60,722 nucleotides of DNA from Flavobacterium sp. YO12 (GCF_004119495.1 NZ_NRQU01000027.1:1-60722); one strand, 5' to 3'; counted from the stretch's first letter, positions 9,870-19,668 are shown. Notes: generated by a model not told the origin, from the letters alone. Numbers and translations: made by a program.

Positions 9870-10271
9870 TTACTTCCAGTTGAAAGTAACTCGTTTTTCA
9901 ATTTCAGGATTTAAACTAAACAAAACAGGGCAAGTCATTGCAGCACGCTCTAGGATAGTTCTGTTTTTCTCATCAGATACACCGTTCATTTCAAAAACAA
10001 TTTCGATTGCACCAATACGACGTGGTTCTGCATTCATAATTTTAGTTACTTCAGCAGTCGAATCGATTAGATCTACTTCCATATCACGAGCTTTAATCCC
10101 CATAATCGTCATCATGCAGCTTGCTAAAGCATTTGCAACAAGATCTGTTGGAGAAAACGCTTCTCCTTTTCCGAAATTATCCACAGGCGGATCAGAGATA
10201 ACTTCGCTTCCTGATTGCACATGTATTGATTTTGTTCTTAATTCACCTAAATAAGTTACTTTTGATGTCAT
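9870..10271 (-). CDS. OsmC/Ohr family peroxiredoxin-like protein
   Basis: Small cytoplasmic thiol protein of the OsmC/Ohr family, which reduces organic hydroperoxides in characterised members. The two family cysteines are visible: Cys52 in NALASCMMTIMG and Cys114 in AAMTCPVLFSL. FSPTDLVANALASC is the family signature. The 133-residue length fits the YhfA-like OsmC branch better than the true Ohr branch. It is monocistronic and shares a terminator with the convergent GH35 gene. Confidence 0.92.
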   Translation of the reverse strand: MTSKVTYLGELRTKSIHVQSGSEVISDPPVDNFGKGEAFSPTDLVANALASCMMTIMGIKARDMEVDLIDSTAEVTKIMNAEPRRIGAIEIVFEMNGVSDEKNRTILERAAMTCPVLFSLNPEIEKRVTFNWK

Positions 10272-10327
10272 AATGTTGTTTTACAATATTTATATTCTTT
10301 TTTTTATGTTTTTAGTTATTGAGGAGA

Positions 10328-10924
10328 TTACTGATCTAATCCTAATTTAAAAAGTTTTCCATAAGCCAATGCTGCTTTATGAACCTGAACCAGCCAGTCT
10401 TCTGCTGCATTATCATCCGCACCATCCGAAATGTATTTTAAACATAAAAACGGAATATCCTCTTTCATAGCAATCAGTGCCAATGCATAAGCTTCCATAT
10501 CTACAACATTATACAAAACCTCAGAATGCCCCATTTCAAAACTATCTCCAGTTCCGCAGATTCCTTCCTGTAAACCATCCATTTTTAAGCCATATTCAAA
10601 AACTGTCGGCAGACCAGAAAATGGAGTTTCGTAGAGCTCATATCCTAAACCTCGAACATCCATATCTCTTTGTATAAATTTCGTACAGCAGACAATATCA
10701 CCTTTCTTAAAAAAATTACTTCCAGCAGATCCAAGATTAACAATTAATGAAGGCTTTTTATGCTGCAAAACTTTCGACAATTCGTAAGCAGCATTCACCT
10801 TCCCTATTCCGGTCATAATCGTATTACATCTTTCAAAAACCTCGGCAGCTTCGGCTTTCAAAGCAAAAGAAAACAATATATCCTCTATTAAAAATGACTG
10901 TTCGTGGTTTATTTTTACCATCAA
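10328..10924 (-). CDS. Nucleosidase/phosphorylase-fold protein (MTA/SAH nucleosidase-like)
   Basis: Probable purine nucleoside hydrolase or phosphorylase. Family signatures: VNLGSAGS near 60, GTGDSF near 123, the substrate-binding pattern VVDMEAYALALIAMKEDIPF, and the catalytic-loop region KYISDGADDNAAEDW with the conserved Ser-Asp pair. At 198 residues it is shorter than MTA/SAH nucleosidase (about 230), so it is a divergent branch. Its minus-strand start lies 188 bp from the end of the LysM gene upstream, with a terminator between them, so it is probably transcribed alone. Confidence 0.8.
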   Translation of the reverse strand: MMVKINHEQSFLIEDILFSFALKAEAAEVFERCNTIMTGIGKVNAAYELSKVLQHKKPSLIVNLGSAGSNFFKKGDIVCCTKFIQRDMDVRGLGYELYETPFSGLPTVFEYGLKMDGLQEGICGTGDSFEMGHSEVLYNVVDMEAYALALIAMKEDIPFLCLKYISDGADDNAAEDWLVQVHKAALAYGKLFKLGLDQ

Positions 10925-11010
10925 TTTATTTTAATTTTTGAGATACAAAAATACCATTTTTAATCTGTCACGATAATCTATATCACGATTCTTTTAAAAA
11001 ATCACAAATA

Positions 11011-11047
11011 AAAAACCCGTGTTGCAAAAAAGCAGCACGGATTTTTT
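11011..11047 (-). terminator. Terminator of the LysM-PBP1 gene
   Basis: AACCCGTGTTGC pairs with GCAGCACGGATT with one G-U wobble around an A6 loop. On the minus strand it ends in a T5 tract, about 65 bp after the LysM-PBP1 stop codon. Confidence 0.8.
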
Positions 11048-11112
11048 ATTCTATATCCTAAATTAAATAATTAGTAAACTTTCACATCTAATTTACTGGA
11101 TTAATGCTAGTA

Positions 11113-13182
11113 TTAATTTGCAGTTTTTAAAGTTAAATCAGAATCATAATATAAAATGTAGACCCCTTTATTAGCATGTCCGCCATCTTCTTTTTTATAA
11201 AACTGAAACTTATTCTCCACTTGTTGTGTAGTCATTAAATCTGCTGTTTCTTGATATGTTTTTCCTTGAACCAAACGCATCATCGTATCAAAAGTTACAT
11301 CAAAACCTCTTGTCGCATATGTATTTGGATAGATTTTGTTTTTTAATCTATAGTCTTTCTTAAAGATTGAAACCGCCTGATCATCGCTGTCACGAGTAAC
11401 TGATGGATACATTAATTTAAGTTTTACCAGATTATCAAAACTAATCTCATCTGTATCAAGCGTGCTGTTTGGTTCTAAAATTACCAATTGCACCTGACAC
11501 GTTTTTTGTGCATCCAACAACGCTTTTATAGTCGTTTTTATCATTGCTGTATTCCCTGTTTCCATCACAACATAATTCATTCGGTTTGGCAGTAATAAGC
11601 TTTTTAAATTAGCAGCGTCTAAACCTCCTGCCTCAGTCAAAGCTGCAAAAACAACTCCTTTTTGATTTTGTTTAATATAACTAATTACTGATTCCTTTTT
11701 CTTGTCTACAACGGCAACAATATTACCATTTTTAGCACGCATATACTCGAAAACAGTATTTCGAACAACCTCATTTGACGGTATCGTTTGATATAAATTT
11801 TCGATTGGGTTCGCAGCATCTTTTGATAATGGCGAAATAACTGGAACATTATACAATCTTAATGTATTTGCAGTAGATTCGGCATTATTTTGATAAAATG
11901 GGCCTACAACAGCATCAGCATCTTGCAATTTTGGAATTAAACTTGAAATATTTGACGTTGTTTTTGTTTCCTGCGAATCATAAATTGAAACATCGATTGG
12001 AAGTTTTAAAACTTTCGCTGAATCGATCGCCATCATTGCTCCTGAGTAAAAATCAAGAGTCATATTTAGAAATTTATCCGTTTTCAAGCGAGCAGCAGTT
12101 CCCGTTGTGTCGCTTTGTAATTTAGCCAAATTAAACGGAAGCAGTAAAACCACTTTTTTACGATCACCCTGACTTCTTTTTTTACTAAGTTCTACTATTT
12201 CAGGATTTACAGAAACAGTTTCAGATTTTACTTTGTCTACAATTTGTATTCCTCCAGAGCTTTTATTTTCAAGCACTTTCTCAATCGGCTGCTGTTGTGC
12301 AATAATTGGAGTCGGCGCTAAATATCCTGTTGGAACTTTTAAAACCATTCCTTCCTTTACACCTTCTGAAAGTGCAGGATTAAGTGCCGTTAATTCTTCT
12401 TGCGATAAATGAAACGTTCTTGATAAGCTGTAAAAAGTTTCCTTTGGTTTTACCTGATAATCCATGTAGCTGACTGCTTTTTTTGCAGGTTCAGCAGGTT
12501 TTTTAACTTCTTCATGCTTAACAACATTTGCAGCAGTACTTTCTGTTTTTGGTGCTGTTCCTTTAATCGTTAATCGATATCCAACTGGCAGATTTGAAAC
12601 GATATCTGGATTTCTTTTTTCTAAATCTTCAACCGTAGTTTTATATTGTTTTGCAATAGAATATTTAGTTTCTTTTGGCTGAACATCATGGTATATGTAC
12701 TTTTCTTGTACTTTTTCTTTTGTTTTTTTATCTGCTGCAGCCACAGATTTTGAAGCAGATCCTTTTGCGGGAATTACTAATTTCTGACCAATCTGCACGC
12801 CTGTTTTTTCAAGAAACGGATTTGCTGCTTTTAATGCTTCATCAGAAATATTATATTTTTTTTCGATGCTGTAAAACGTCTCTTTTGGCTGTACTTCATG
12901 AATAATTTCTTTTGAACTTTCAGTCATTTTTACCGCAGCAGTTGTAGTTTTTACCGCACTTTTAACAGCAGTTGTAGGAATTAATAAAACTGAATTGGGT
13001 ACTAAACCTCTTCTTGCATCTGGATTTAATTCGTAAATATCAAAAGGCGTAACCTTAAATTTCTGTGCAATCTGATTTATTGTTTCTCCACTCGAAACAG
13101 TATATTTTACTACCTTTTCCTGAGAAAAAGCAGAACAGGTTACAAAAAAAACAAGGAATAATAAGGTCGAAAAATACTTCAT
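11113..13182 (-). CDS. Exported protein with four LysM domains and a type 1 periplasmic-binding-like domain
   Basis: Envelope protein that should hold peptidoglycan through LysM repeats. After the signal peptide (LVFFVTCSAFSQ) there are four LysM modules at about 25-70, 93-138, 163-207 and 240-284, each with the pattern GETINQIAQKFKV...LNP...IP or KETFYSIEKKYNI...NP. From about 345 (KKVVLLLPFNLAKL) to the end is a PBP1/LivK-like bilobed fold with VVGPFYQNNAE and LYNVPVISPLSKDA. Ligand binding by that domain in this setting has not been shown, and it may be structural. It lies 94 bp downstream of a second four-LysM gene on the same strand, so the two are probably one operon. This combination is widespread in Flavobacteriia. 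Confidence 0.88.
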   Translation of the reverse strand: MKYFSTLLFLVFFVTCSAFSQEKVVKYTVSSGETINQIAQKFKVTPFDIYELNPDARRGLVPNSVLLIPTTAVKSAVKTTTAAVKMTESSKEIIHEVQPKETFYSIEKKYNISDEALKAANPFLEKTGVQIGQKLVIPAKGSASKSVAAADKKTKEKVQEKYIYHDVQPKETKYSIAKQYKTTVEDLEKRNPDIVSNLPVGYRLTIKGTAPKTESTAANVVKHEEVKKPAEPAKKAVSYMDYQVKPKETFYSLSRTFHLSQEELTALNPALSEGVKEGMVLKVPTGYLAPTPIIAQQQPIEKVLENKSSGGIQIVDKVKSETVSVNPEIVELSKKRSQGDRKKVVLLLPFNLAKLQSDTTGTAARLKTDKFLNMTLDFYSGAMMAIDSAKVLKLPIDVSIYDSQETKTTSNISSLIPKLQDADAVVGPFYQNNAESTANTLRLYNVPVISPLSKDAANPIENLYQTIPSNEVVRNTVFEYMRAKNGNIVAVVDKKKESVISYIKQNQKGVVFAALTEAGGLDAANLKSLLLPNRMNYVVMETGNTAMIKTTIKALLDAQKTCQVQLVILEPNSTLDTDEISFDNLVKLKLMYPSVTRDSDDQAVSIFKKDYRLKNKIYPNTYATRGFDVTFDTMMRLVQGKTYQETADLMTTQQVENKFQFYKKEDGGHANKGVYILYYDSDLTLKTAN

Positions 13183-13276
13183 AATATGGCTTAAAACAAT
13201 TTAATTTCTAATTCAATTAACAAGATAATAATTTCTTTTATACAAGATTCAAGCCACTTGTTAAATCTTGCAGTTA

Positions 13277-15178
13277 TTATCTAAGATCAACTTCCAATTT
13301 TGCAATAATAATGTTCTTATATAACTCATCTTCTTCTTTTTTCTTGCATTGATACAAAACTTCTTCCATGTTTTTAAACTTATCTGAGTAAACATAATAC
13401 GAAAGACTGTTTATATTAAAGAAAAAGCTGGCGTTAAAATCGCCAGAATCAATGAGTTTCATAATAAACTTATCACGCAGCATTGCGTCTGTAAATATAC
13501 CTAAAACTAAGTAATAGCCGTTTGAAACTTCTCGAAGATTATCATAAACTTCAACTTTTACTGTTTTGTCGCTTTTAAGCGGGTTTTCTTCCAATTCACG
13601 CTTCATTTCTTCTAATGAAACTACTTTTGAAACACCTGTAAAATTTGACTTTTTAACTGCTTCATCCTGATACTTTTTCAGTTTTACAAGTGCTAGTTTA
13701 TCATCAAATTTTCTAGCTTCCATACTATAATAAGAAGCTTTACTAATGTGACGTTTTACTTCGATTTTTTTCTGAGTATCCAGAGAATCTATTTTTGCAA
13801 TCAATAATTGATTTTGTGCATCTCCTTTTTCCTGCTCAATCTTGTAACGTTTTACCTCCTCCACCGAAAGTCTTTGCTGTATAGATGATACATTGTTATT
13901 TTTTTCGCTTTCGCGGATTTTCTTTTTGTACTCTTGATTTTCTTCAACAGCAATTTTCTCGACTTTGTTCATCAAACCAGCATATGCTTTTCGATTTTCA
14001 GCCAGTTCTTTTTTTAACTGCGACGACAACTCACTTGTTTGCGAAATACTCGCATAAGATTGCTTTTCTAAACGTTTAGATTCATCAACATTTAAAATAT
14101 CCATTCGTTTTAATTCGACCAAATCACTATTCATCGTGTTTACCAGTGAATCCAGCTTAGCCATTAAAACATCCTGAACATTTTTATTAGCCTCCAGAAC
14201 CAATCGCAATTTTTCGACTGAATTTTCTTTTGAACCATTCATATCATTCAAATTAACCTTTAAATCATTAATTTTAATAATCTTCTGATTCATCTCTTTT
14301 TGAATAACAAGTCTGTCTTTCAAATCAGTAATTTCTACCGTTTTAGCTTTAGTTTTTTCAACCACGACTTGTTTTTCTGCCAAAGCAAGCATCAGTTCCT
14401 CATTTTCATTTGTTGGCTTAATTTCTTTTGTATTAATGGCTAACTTATTACCAACAACTAATCCGTTTACAATTTCAGGATTTTGTGATTCTAATTGATC
14501 TATAGAAATTCCATATTTTTTTGCAATCGAAAATTTAGTTTCTTTTGGTTCAACCACATGAAAAAAAGTTTCCTGATTGATAACACGAACTCTTCCGTCT
14601 AAAGTTTTTCGCTTATTCGGAATTACAATTGACTGCCCAATCTGCAATCCGTTTTGCAATAAATCCTTGTTTTCATTTTCTAAATCAGAAACTGAAACAT
14701 TGTATTGTCTGGCAATACTGAACAGCGATTCTTTGGCCGCAACCAAATGTGCAGCTTTTGAAGAACTTACATTCTCTGTTTTTGAAAGATTTAAAGGATT
14801 TGGAATACTTAATTCTTGACCTATTTGAAGTCCGTTGGCAAGAATTGGATTTGCATTTTGAATAGCTTCTACAGAAACATGGTATTGTTTTGCTAAGCCA
14901 AAAAGAGTTTCTTTTGCGCCAACAACATGAGTAATCTGCTGGTCTTGTTTTATTTTTTCTGCAGAATGAATAGGGATTTTAATAATCTGATTGTCCTGAA
15001 TTCCATTTTGCGATTCGGGGTTGAGTTTGTAAATCTCATCTACAGAAACTTTATACTTTTGGGCTATAAAATAAGCAGTTTCTCCCTTTTGAATTTTGTG
15101 CTCAATAATTGAGTCTTGTGCAGTTATTTTGTTAAAAGACAAAACAAACACAAGAGAAATCGTTAAAAATTCTCTCAT
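13277..15178 (-). CDS. Exported protein with four LysM domains, a long coiled coil and a SPOR-like end
   Basis: Second LysM protein of the pair (633 residues). The signal peptide (LVFVLSFNKITAQ) is followed by LysM modules at about 26-69, 83-126, 143-187 and 205-248. A Lys/Glu-rich region from about 265 to 540 is predicted coiled coil (LEKQSYASISQTSELSSQLK). The last 90 residues, GYYLVLGIFTDAMLRDKFIM followed by SLSYYVYSDKF, resemble a SPOR domain, which binds denuded septal glycan in known families; that assignment is by pattern only. It starts just after the guaA terminator. A periplasmic tether acting with its LysM-PBP1 neighbour is the likeliest role. Confidence 0.85.
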   Translation of the reverse strand: MREFLTISLVFVLSFNKITAQDSIIEHKIQKGETAYFIAQKYKVSVDEIYKLNPESQNGIQDNQIIKIPIHSAEKIKQDQQITHVVGAKETLFGLAKQYHVSVEAIQNANPILANGLQIGQELSIPNPLNLSKTENVSSSKAAHLVAAKESLFSIARQYNVSVSDLENENKDLLQNGLQIGQSIVIPNKRKTLDGRVRVINQETFFHVVEPKETKFSIAKKYGISIDQLESQNPEIVNGLVVGNKLAINTKEIKPTNENEELMLALAEKQVVVEKTKAKTVEITDLKDRLVIQKEMNQKIIKINDLKVNLNDMNGSKENSVEKLRLVLEANKNVQDVLMAKLDSLVNTMNSDLVELKRMDILNVDESKRLEKQSYASISQTSELSSQLKKELAENRKAYAGLMNKVEKIAVEENQEYKKKIRESEKNNNVSSIQQRLSVEEVKRYKIEQEKGDAQNQLLIAKIDSLDTQKKIEVKRHISKASYYSMEARKFDDKLALVKLKKYQDEAVKKSNFTGVSKVVSLEEMKRELEENPLKSDKTVKVEVYDNLREVSNGYYLVLGIFTDAMLRDKFIMKLIDSGDFNASFFFNINSLSYYVYSDKFKNMEEVLYQCKKKEEDELYKNIIIAKLEVDLR

Positions 15179-15194
15179 AAATAGTAGGTTTAAA

Positions 15195-15228
15195 AAATTA
15201 AGGCGTTACAAATGTAACGCCTTAATTT
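15195..15228 (-). terminator. guaA terminator
   Basis: AATTAAGGCGTTACA and TGTAACGCCTTAATT form a 15-16 bp perfect inverted repeat with a minimal loop, 12 bp beyond the guaA stop codon. On the minus strand the arm ends in AATTTTTTAAAC. Confidence 0.85.
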
Positions 15229-15239
15229 GAAAAACAATA

Positions 15240-16769
15240 CTATTCCCACTCAATTGTTGCTGGTGGTTTTGAGCTGATATCGTAAACCACGCGGTTCACG
15301 CCTTTTACTTTATTTATAATGTCATTTGACACTTTCATCAAGAAATCGTACGGTAAATGAACCCAATCAGCAGTCATTCCATCTGTTGATTCTACTGCTC
15401 TAAGCGCCACTACTTTTTCGTAAGTACGCTCATCGCCCATTACACCAACACTGTTTACAGGAAGCAAAATTGCTCCAGCCTGCCAAACTTTGTCATATAA
15501 TCCCCAAGATTTTAATCCTTCAATAAATACAGAATCTACATCTTGTAAAATTTGTACTTTCTCTGGAGTAATATCTCCTAAAATCCTAATTGATAATCCT
15601 GGTCCTGGAAAAGGATGTCTTCCTAATAATTCAGGATCTATGCCTAAAGTAGCTCCAACTCTACGAACTTCGTCTTTAAACAACATTCTAAGTGGTTCTA
15701 CAATTTGTAATTTCATATAATCTGGCAATCCACCTACATTATGGTGTGATTTAATAGTTGCCGATGGCCCTTTTACCGATACAGATTCGATTACGTCTGG
15801 GTAAATAGTTCCCTGTGCTAACCATTTTACATCTTCGATCAAATGAGATTCATCATCAAAAACTTCGATAAATACACGTCCGATAGTTTTACGTTTCGTT
15901 TCAGGATCGCTGATTCCTGCTAATTCAGAAAGAAAACGATCTCCCGCATCAACACCTTTTACATTTAATCCCATTCCTTTGTATTGATCTAATACACTTT
16001 GGAATTCGTTTTTACGCAAAAGTCCGTTGTTTACGAAAATACAGTACAGATTTTTACCAATTGCTTGGTTTAATAAAACCGCAGCAACTGTAGAATCTAC
16101 TCCGCCTGATAATCCTAAAACTACTTTATCGTTTCCTAATTTCTCTTTTAATTCTCCCACCATTTCTTCAACGAAAGCATTTGGTGTAAAGTTTTGAGGA
16201 ACTTCGGCAATTTTTACTAAAAAGTTCTCCAGCATTTTTGATCCATCTGTAGAATGGAAAACTTCTGGATGATATTGAATTCCGTAAGTTGTTTCGCCTT
16301 CAATTTTATAAGCGGCAAATTCTACGTCATGTGTGCTTGCTAATTTTACAGCATTTGTTGGAAGTGCTTTAATACTATCACTGTGGCTCATCCAAACTTG
16401 GCTGTTTTCTGAAACGCCTTCAAAGAAAACTTCGTTCTCTTTTATATAAGATAAATTAGCTCTACCGTATTCTCTAGTGTTTGAAGCTGCTACTTCTCCA
16501 CCGCTGAAATGAGCTAAATACTGCGCTCCGTAACAAACGGCAAGCATTGGAAGTTTACCTCTAATTTGAGATAAATCAGGATGTGGAGCATCTTCTGCAC
16601 GAACAGAAAATGGGCTTCCGCCTAAAATTACTGCTTTGTAAGCTGATAAATCACTAGGAAAGTGATTGTATGGGAAAATTTCGCAGAATATATTTAATTC
16701 GCGAACTCTACGCGCAATAAGCTGAGTATATTGCGATCCGAAATCTAAAATAAGTACGTTGTGTTGCAT
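15240..16769 (-). CDS. guaA: GMP synthase (glutamine-hydrolysing)
   Basis: Converts XMP, ATP and glutamine to GMP. The class I amidotransferase domain begins at [20 protein letters not shown], has its nucleophile Cys in [13 protein letters not shown] and the His-x-Glu end in [12 protein letters not shown]. The ATP pyrophosphatase P-loop is GLSGGVDST, and the C-terminal dimerisation domain ends PPATIEWE as in nearly all GuaA proteins. I start at the ATG at 16769 (MQHNVL); two extra upstream codons would need a TTG start. The product is 509 residues. The gene is preceded by a perfect 20 bp inverted repeat in its leader, described separately. Confidence 0.98.
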   Translation of the reverse strand: MQHNVLILDFGSQYTQLIARRVRELNIFCEIFPYNHFPSDLSAYKAVILGGSPFSVRAEDAPHPDLSQIRGKLPMLAVCYGAQYLAHFSGGEVAASNTREYGRANLSYIKENEVFFEGVSENSQVWMSHSDSIKALPTNAVKLASTHDVEFAAYKIEGETTYGIQYHPEVFHSTDGSKMLENFLVKIAEVPQNFTPNAFVEEMVGELKEKLGNDKVVLGLSGGVDSTVAAVLLNQAIGKNLYCIFVNNGLLRKNEFQSVLDQYKGMGLNVKGVDAGDRFLSELAGISDPETKRKTIGRVFIEVFDDESHLIEDVKWLAQGTIYPDVIESVSVKGPSATIKSHHNVGGLPDYMKLQIVEPLRMLFKDEVRRVGATLGIDPELLGRHPFPGPGLSIRILGDITPEKVQILQDVDSVFIEGLKSWGLYDKVWQAGAILLPVNSVGVMGDERTYEKVVALRAVESTDGMTADWVHLPYDFLMKVSNDIINKVKGVNRVVYDISSKPPATIEWE

Positions 16770-16800
16770 GCGCAAAAATACTTTTTATATTCGAAATTGA

Positions 16801-16849
16801 AAAATCGGAACGTTGAAAAATAAATATTTTTTTTCAACGTTCCGATTTT
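16801..16849. promoter_or_regulatory. Perfect 20 bp inverted repeat in the guaA leader
   Basis: The arm AAAATCGGAACGTTGAAAAA (16801-16820) is repeated in exact reverse complement at 16830-16849 around a 9 nt A/T spacer. It lies 31-80 bp upstream of the guaA start codon and between divergent genes, where a terminator is not expected. It could be an attenuator, a protein-binding palindrome or a mobile palindromic repeat. Confidence 0.6.
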
Positions 16850-16850
16850 T

Positions 16851-16946
16851 AGGCTCAAAGGCTTAGAGTAACAGAGGTTCAGAGGTTTATAATTTTATTA
16901 AAAAACATTTGCTTTTTTTCATTGAACCTTTGCATCTTTGAACCTA
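16851..16946. repeat. Degenerate intergenic inverted repeat (AGGTTCAAAG type)
   Basis: The left part carries CTCAAAGGCTTAGAG and AGAGGTTCAGAGG; the right part carries TTGAACCTTTGCATCTTTGA. The two halves are loosely complementary and built of roughly 10-11 bp units. The gap between guaA and the gene at 17011 holds only this and the palindrome beside it. Confidence 0.55.
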
Positions 16947-17010
16947 AAAACAAAAAATCCAAAAACCAAAATATTTCGTATCTACCGAAAAACCCAAACT
17001 AATTTTAAAT

Positions 17011-17538
17011 ATGAAATCAAAATTTATTGCAATCGCCCTTTTATTAGCAGTAGCATTAACGTCTTGCGATGCTGTTGATGACTTACTAAGTTTTAATATA
17101 TCAAATGAAACTTCTATTAAAATTAATAGCACATCGCCAATCAATCTGCCATCAGAAATAATTACTCCAGAGGTAACCACAAATTCATCAGCAGAATTTG
17201 AGAACAATAAAACAAAGGCAAGTTTAGTAAAAGATGTAAAACTTCGATCTTTAAAATTAGCTATTGCTGATCCTTCAGACAAAACTTTTACTTTTCTAAA
17301 ATCTGTTCACTTATACATTTCAACAACAGATTCTGATGAAATAGAATTAGCGTATCAGGATAATATAAATGCAACAACAAACACGATTGATTTAATTTGC
17401 ACTGATAAAAAATTAGATCAATACATCAAGGCAGATAAATATAAAATCAGAACTAAGGTTACCCTAAAAGAAACACTTACAAAAGATGTTACTATAAAAG
17501 CCGAAATGAAGTTTAGAGTTACGGCAGATCCGTTTTAG
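17011..17538 (+). CDS. Lipoprotein of unknown function
   Basis: I do not recognise the family. The protein has 175 residues, with a lipoprotein signal (LLLAVALTSCD, Cys19) and a mature part rich in Thr, Ser and Asn that looks all-beta (FLKSVHLYISTTDSDEIELA). Export to the envelope is the only supported statement. It diverges from guaA and converges on the secreted protein at 17680, with an intergenic repeat at its 3' end. Codon use looks like its neighbours. Confidence 0.75.
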   Translation: MKSKFIAIALLLAVALTSCDAVDDLLSFNISNETSIKINSTSPINLPSEIITPEVTTNSSAEFENNKTKASLVKDVKLRSLKLAIADPSDKTFTFLKSVHLYISTTDSDEIELAYQDNINATTNTIDLICTDKKLDQYIKADKYKIRTKVTLKETLTKDVTIKAEMKFRVTADPF

Positions 17539-17539
17539 T

Positions 17540-17673
17540 CTAAGATACTAAGGTGCTAAGATTCTAAGGTTCTGAGTTTTTTCTTGGCTTTTTAATTTCA
17601 GTTTTAAGCTGCTAAGGTTCTAAAATACTACTTTTTTCTTAGTATCTCAGAACCTTAGCACCTTAGTATCTTA
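17540..17673. repeat. Long inverted repeat of CTAAG-phased units between convergent genes
   Basis: The left arm (17542-17576) reads AAGATACTAAGGTGCTAAG then AAGGTTCTGAG. The right arm (17646-17672) is its near-perfect complement, CTCAGAACCTTAG then CACCTTAGTATCTT. An extra unit, GCTAAGGTTCTAAAATACTA, lies in the loop. The CTAAG word recurs every 10-11 bp. It may also work as a bidirectional terminator for the two convergent genes. Confidence 0.75.
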
Positions 17674-17679
17674 AAAAAA

Positions 17680-18390
17680 TTACTCTTTTGTAACAATAAT
17701 CGAAGCCTTAAAACCGGCAGCCAGATTATCCCAATAATCATTGGTTACTAATTCACCTTTATCGTCATATACTCTAATTTCGGCAGTATTTCCTCCTAGA
17801 GAACCAATATTTAGAGCTTCAAAATCTAATTTATTGAAACCGTTTACCAGATCAATTTTTACATCTTTAAAATTAGAATCTAAAAATATCTGATCTCTAA
17901 TTACTTTATCATTAGAAGAAACTTTTACTAAATCGCCGTCAATAGCACCAAAATCACGGAATTTTACAATAAAATACTGTGACTTGGTTCTAAAATCTCC
18001 TAAGGAAATATTTTTCTTCACCAGCGTTCCTCGACCTTCTCTTAAACCAGCATCTTTTAAAGCTTTGTTTATATCTTTTTCCATTTTTGCCACATATTGA
18101 TCCCCTGGATTGGCAAAATCTGTTTCTGTAGACATTGTGAACTTGCTCTTTTCTTGTCCGATCTGGAATTGAGATGTTGGCGTTATACTTTTATTTTCAA
18201 AAATATTTGGTGCTTTTATACTAGGTACATCTGCAGTTTCTGCCTGCGGATTTTTGACTTGCGGAATTGGTTCTTTTTTCTTTGCGCCAAACTTAGGTGC
18301 CGGAATTGGCTTCATCTTGCCTCCAAATTCAGTCTGCGCTGAAACTGTTAGAGCTGTAAAAAATAATATGAAAAATAAAAGATGCTTCAT
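17680..18390 (-). CDS. Secreted protein of unknown function
   Basis: Signal peptide MKHLLFFILFFTALTVSAQ, then a Pro/Lys-rich stretch (about 20-60; PIPAPKFGAKKKEPIPQ) and a folded C-terminal part from about 85, ending in a possible beta-sandwich (AEIRVYDDKGELVTNDYWDN). 236 residues. I do not recognise a named family. The Pro/Lys-rich linker suggests a periplasmic protein that spans a distance or contacts peptidoglycan. No operon partner: it diverges from cbpA. Confidence 0.72.
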   Translation of the reverse strand: MKHLLFFILFFTALTVSAQTEFGGKMKPIPAPKFGAKKKEPIPQVKNPQAETADVPSIKAPNIFENKSITPTSQFQIGQEKSKFTMSTETDFANPGDQYVAKMEKDINKALKDAGLREGRGTLVKKNISLGDFRTKSQYFIVKFRDFGAIDGDLVKVSSNDKVIRDQIFLDSNFKDVKIDLVNGFNKLDFEALNIGSLGGNTAEIRVYDDKGELVTNDYWDNLAAGFKASIIVTKE

Positions 18391-18744
18391 TGAAAAGGTG
18401 TTATCGAATCGGCTTTAAAATTTTTATAAAATCGTAAGTCAAGCATCACAAAAATAATATAAATAAGTTTGGTGCGACAACTTTAAGACTATTATAACAA
18501 TATATTAGGCTAATTTTTGGAAGCAAAAAACCTGCCAAAAATCTCTAACAAATATCTGACAAAACTTTCATAACCAAAATTAATCCTACATTTTACAAAT
18601 AAAAACTAACATTATTTCTTTGATAGTAAACAACTTATTACTAACTTCAAAACTTTAAAAAGTTATTCTAAAATTTCAAAAAAATAACTTCTTCCAAAAT
18701 AAAACCAAGCGGCTAATTCTTTTAATATTATAAAATTCTAAAAA
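18391..18744. other. AT-rich divergent intergenic region, nothing recognised
   Basis: 354 bp between the secreted protein gene (-) and cbpA (+). Very AT-rich with no open frame, no strong hairpin and no convincing promoter pair. It must hold the promoters for both genes. Confidence 0.5.
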
Positions 18745-19668
18745 ATGGATTATATCGATTATTATAAAATATTAGGCATTACCAAATCTGCTACTGATGC
18801 CGATATCAAAAAGGCATATCGAAAACTGGCACGAAAATATCATCCCGATTTAAATCCGAATGATAAAGAAGCGGAACAAAAATTCAAAGAGATAAATGAA
18901 GCAAATGAGGTTTTAAGCAATCCCGAAAATCGTAAAAAATACGATAAGTATGGAAAAGACTGGAAACATGCCGATGAATTTGAAAAGGCAGGCTATGACC
19001 CAAATCAGCAGCAATATTCGAGACAACAGCAAGGCGGAAATCAAAGTTATACTGATTTTGGCGGAGGTAATTTTTCTGAGAGTGATTTTTCCGATTTCTT
19101 TAATTCTATGTATGGCGGTTCTGGAAGAGGTTCAAGAGCTCAAGCAAAATATCGTGGACAGGATTTTAATGCAGAATTACAGCTTGATTTAGCATCTGCT
19201 TATACCACTCACAAACAAAACTTAAATGTAAACGGTAAAAATATCCGAATTACGATTCCGGCTGGTGTTGAAAACGGACAGATTATAAAAATTCCAAATC
19301 ATGGAGCGCCCGGAGCAAACGGCGGGCCTAACGGCGATTTGTACATTACTTTTATAATTAATAACAGCTCTGACTTTAAACGTGAAGGCAATAATTTATA
19401 TGCCGATGTTGATCTGGATTTGTACACGGCAATTTTAGGCGGAGAAATTTATGTGAATACTTTTGATGGAAAAGTAAAAATAAAAGTAGCACCCGAAACT
19501 CAACCGGGAACCAAAGTAAAACTAAAAGGAAAAGGATTTCCTGTTTACAAAAAAGACAATCAGTTTGGTGATTTATATATAACGTATACTTTAAAATTAC
19601 CAACTAAATTATCTGAAAAAGAAAAAGAATTATTTGCAGAATTAGCTAAACTAAGAAATCATGAATAA
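18745..19668 (+). CDS. cbpA: CbpA-type DnaJ-family co-chaperone
   Basis: Class B J-domain protein that stimulates DnaK ATPase activity. The J domain occupies residues 1-70 with the HPD triad at 33-35 (KYHPDLNP). A Gly/Gln-rich linker (about 88-130) follows, then two DnaJ C-terminal beta domains ([19 protein letters not shown] and [18 protein letters not shown]). There is no zinc-finger CxxCxGxG repeat, which separates it from DnaJ. The 307-residue length matches CbpA. Its last 8 bases overlap the cbpM-like gene, the classical cbpAM arrangement. Confidence 0.93.
   Translation: MDYIDYYKILGITKSATDADIKKAYRKLARKYHPDLNPNDKEAEQKFKEINEANEVLSNPENRKKYDKYGKDWKHADEFEKAGYDPNQQQYSRQQQGGNQSYTDFGGGNFSESDFSDFFNSMYGGSGRGSRAQAKYRGQDFNAELQLDLASAYTTHKQNLNVNGKNIRITIPAGVENGQIIKIPNHGAPGANGGPNGDLYITFIINNSSDFKREGNNLYADVDLDLYTAILGGEIYVNTFDGKVKIKVAPETQPGTKVKLKGKGFPVYKKDNQFGDLYITYTLKLPTKLSEKEKELFAELAKLRNHE

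Noticed and set aside
16801..16849. Ordinary intrinsic terminator
   Set aside because: It lies between the start codons of two divergent genes, so no transcript is expected to end there unless it is a conditional attenuator of guaA.
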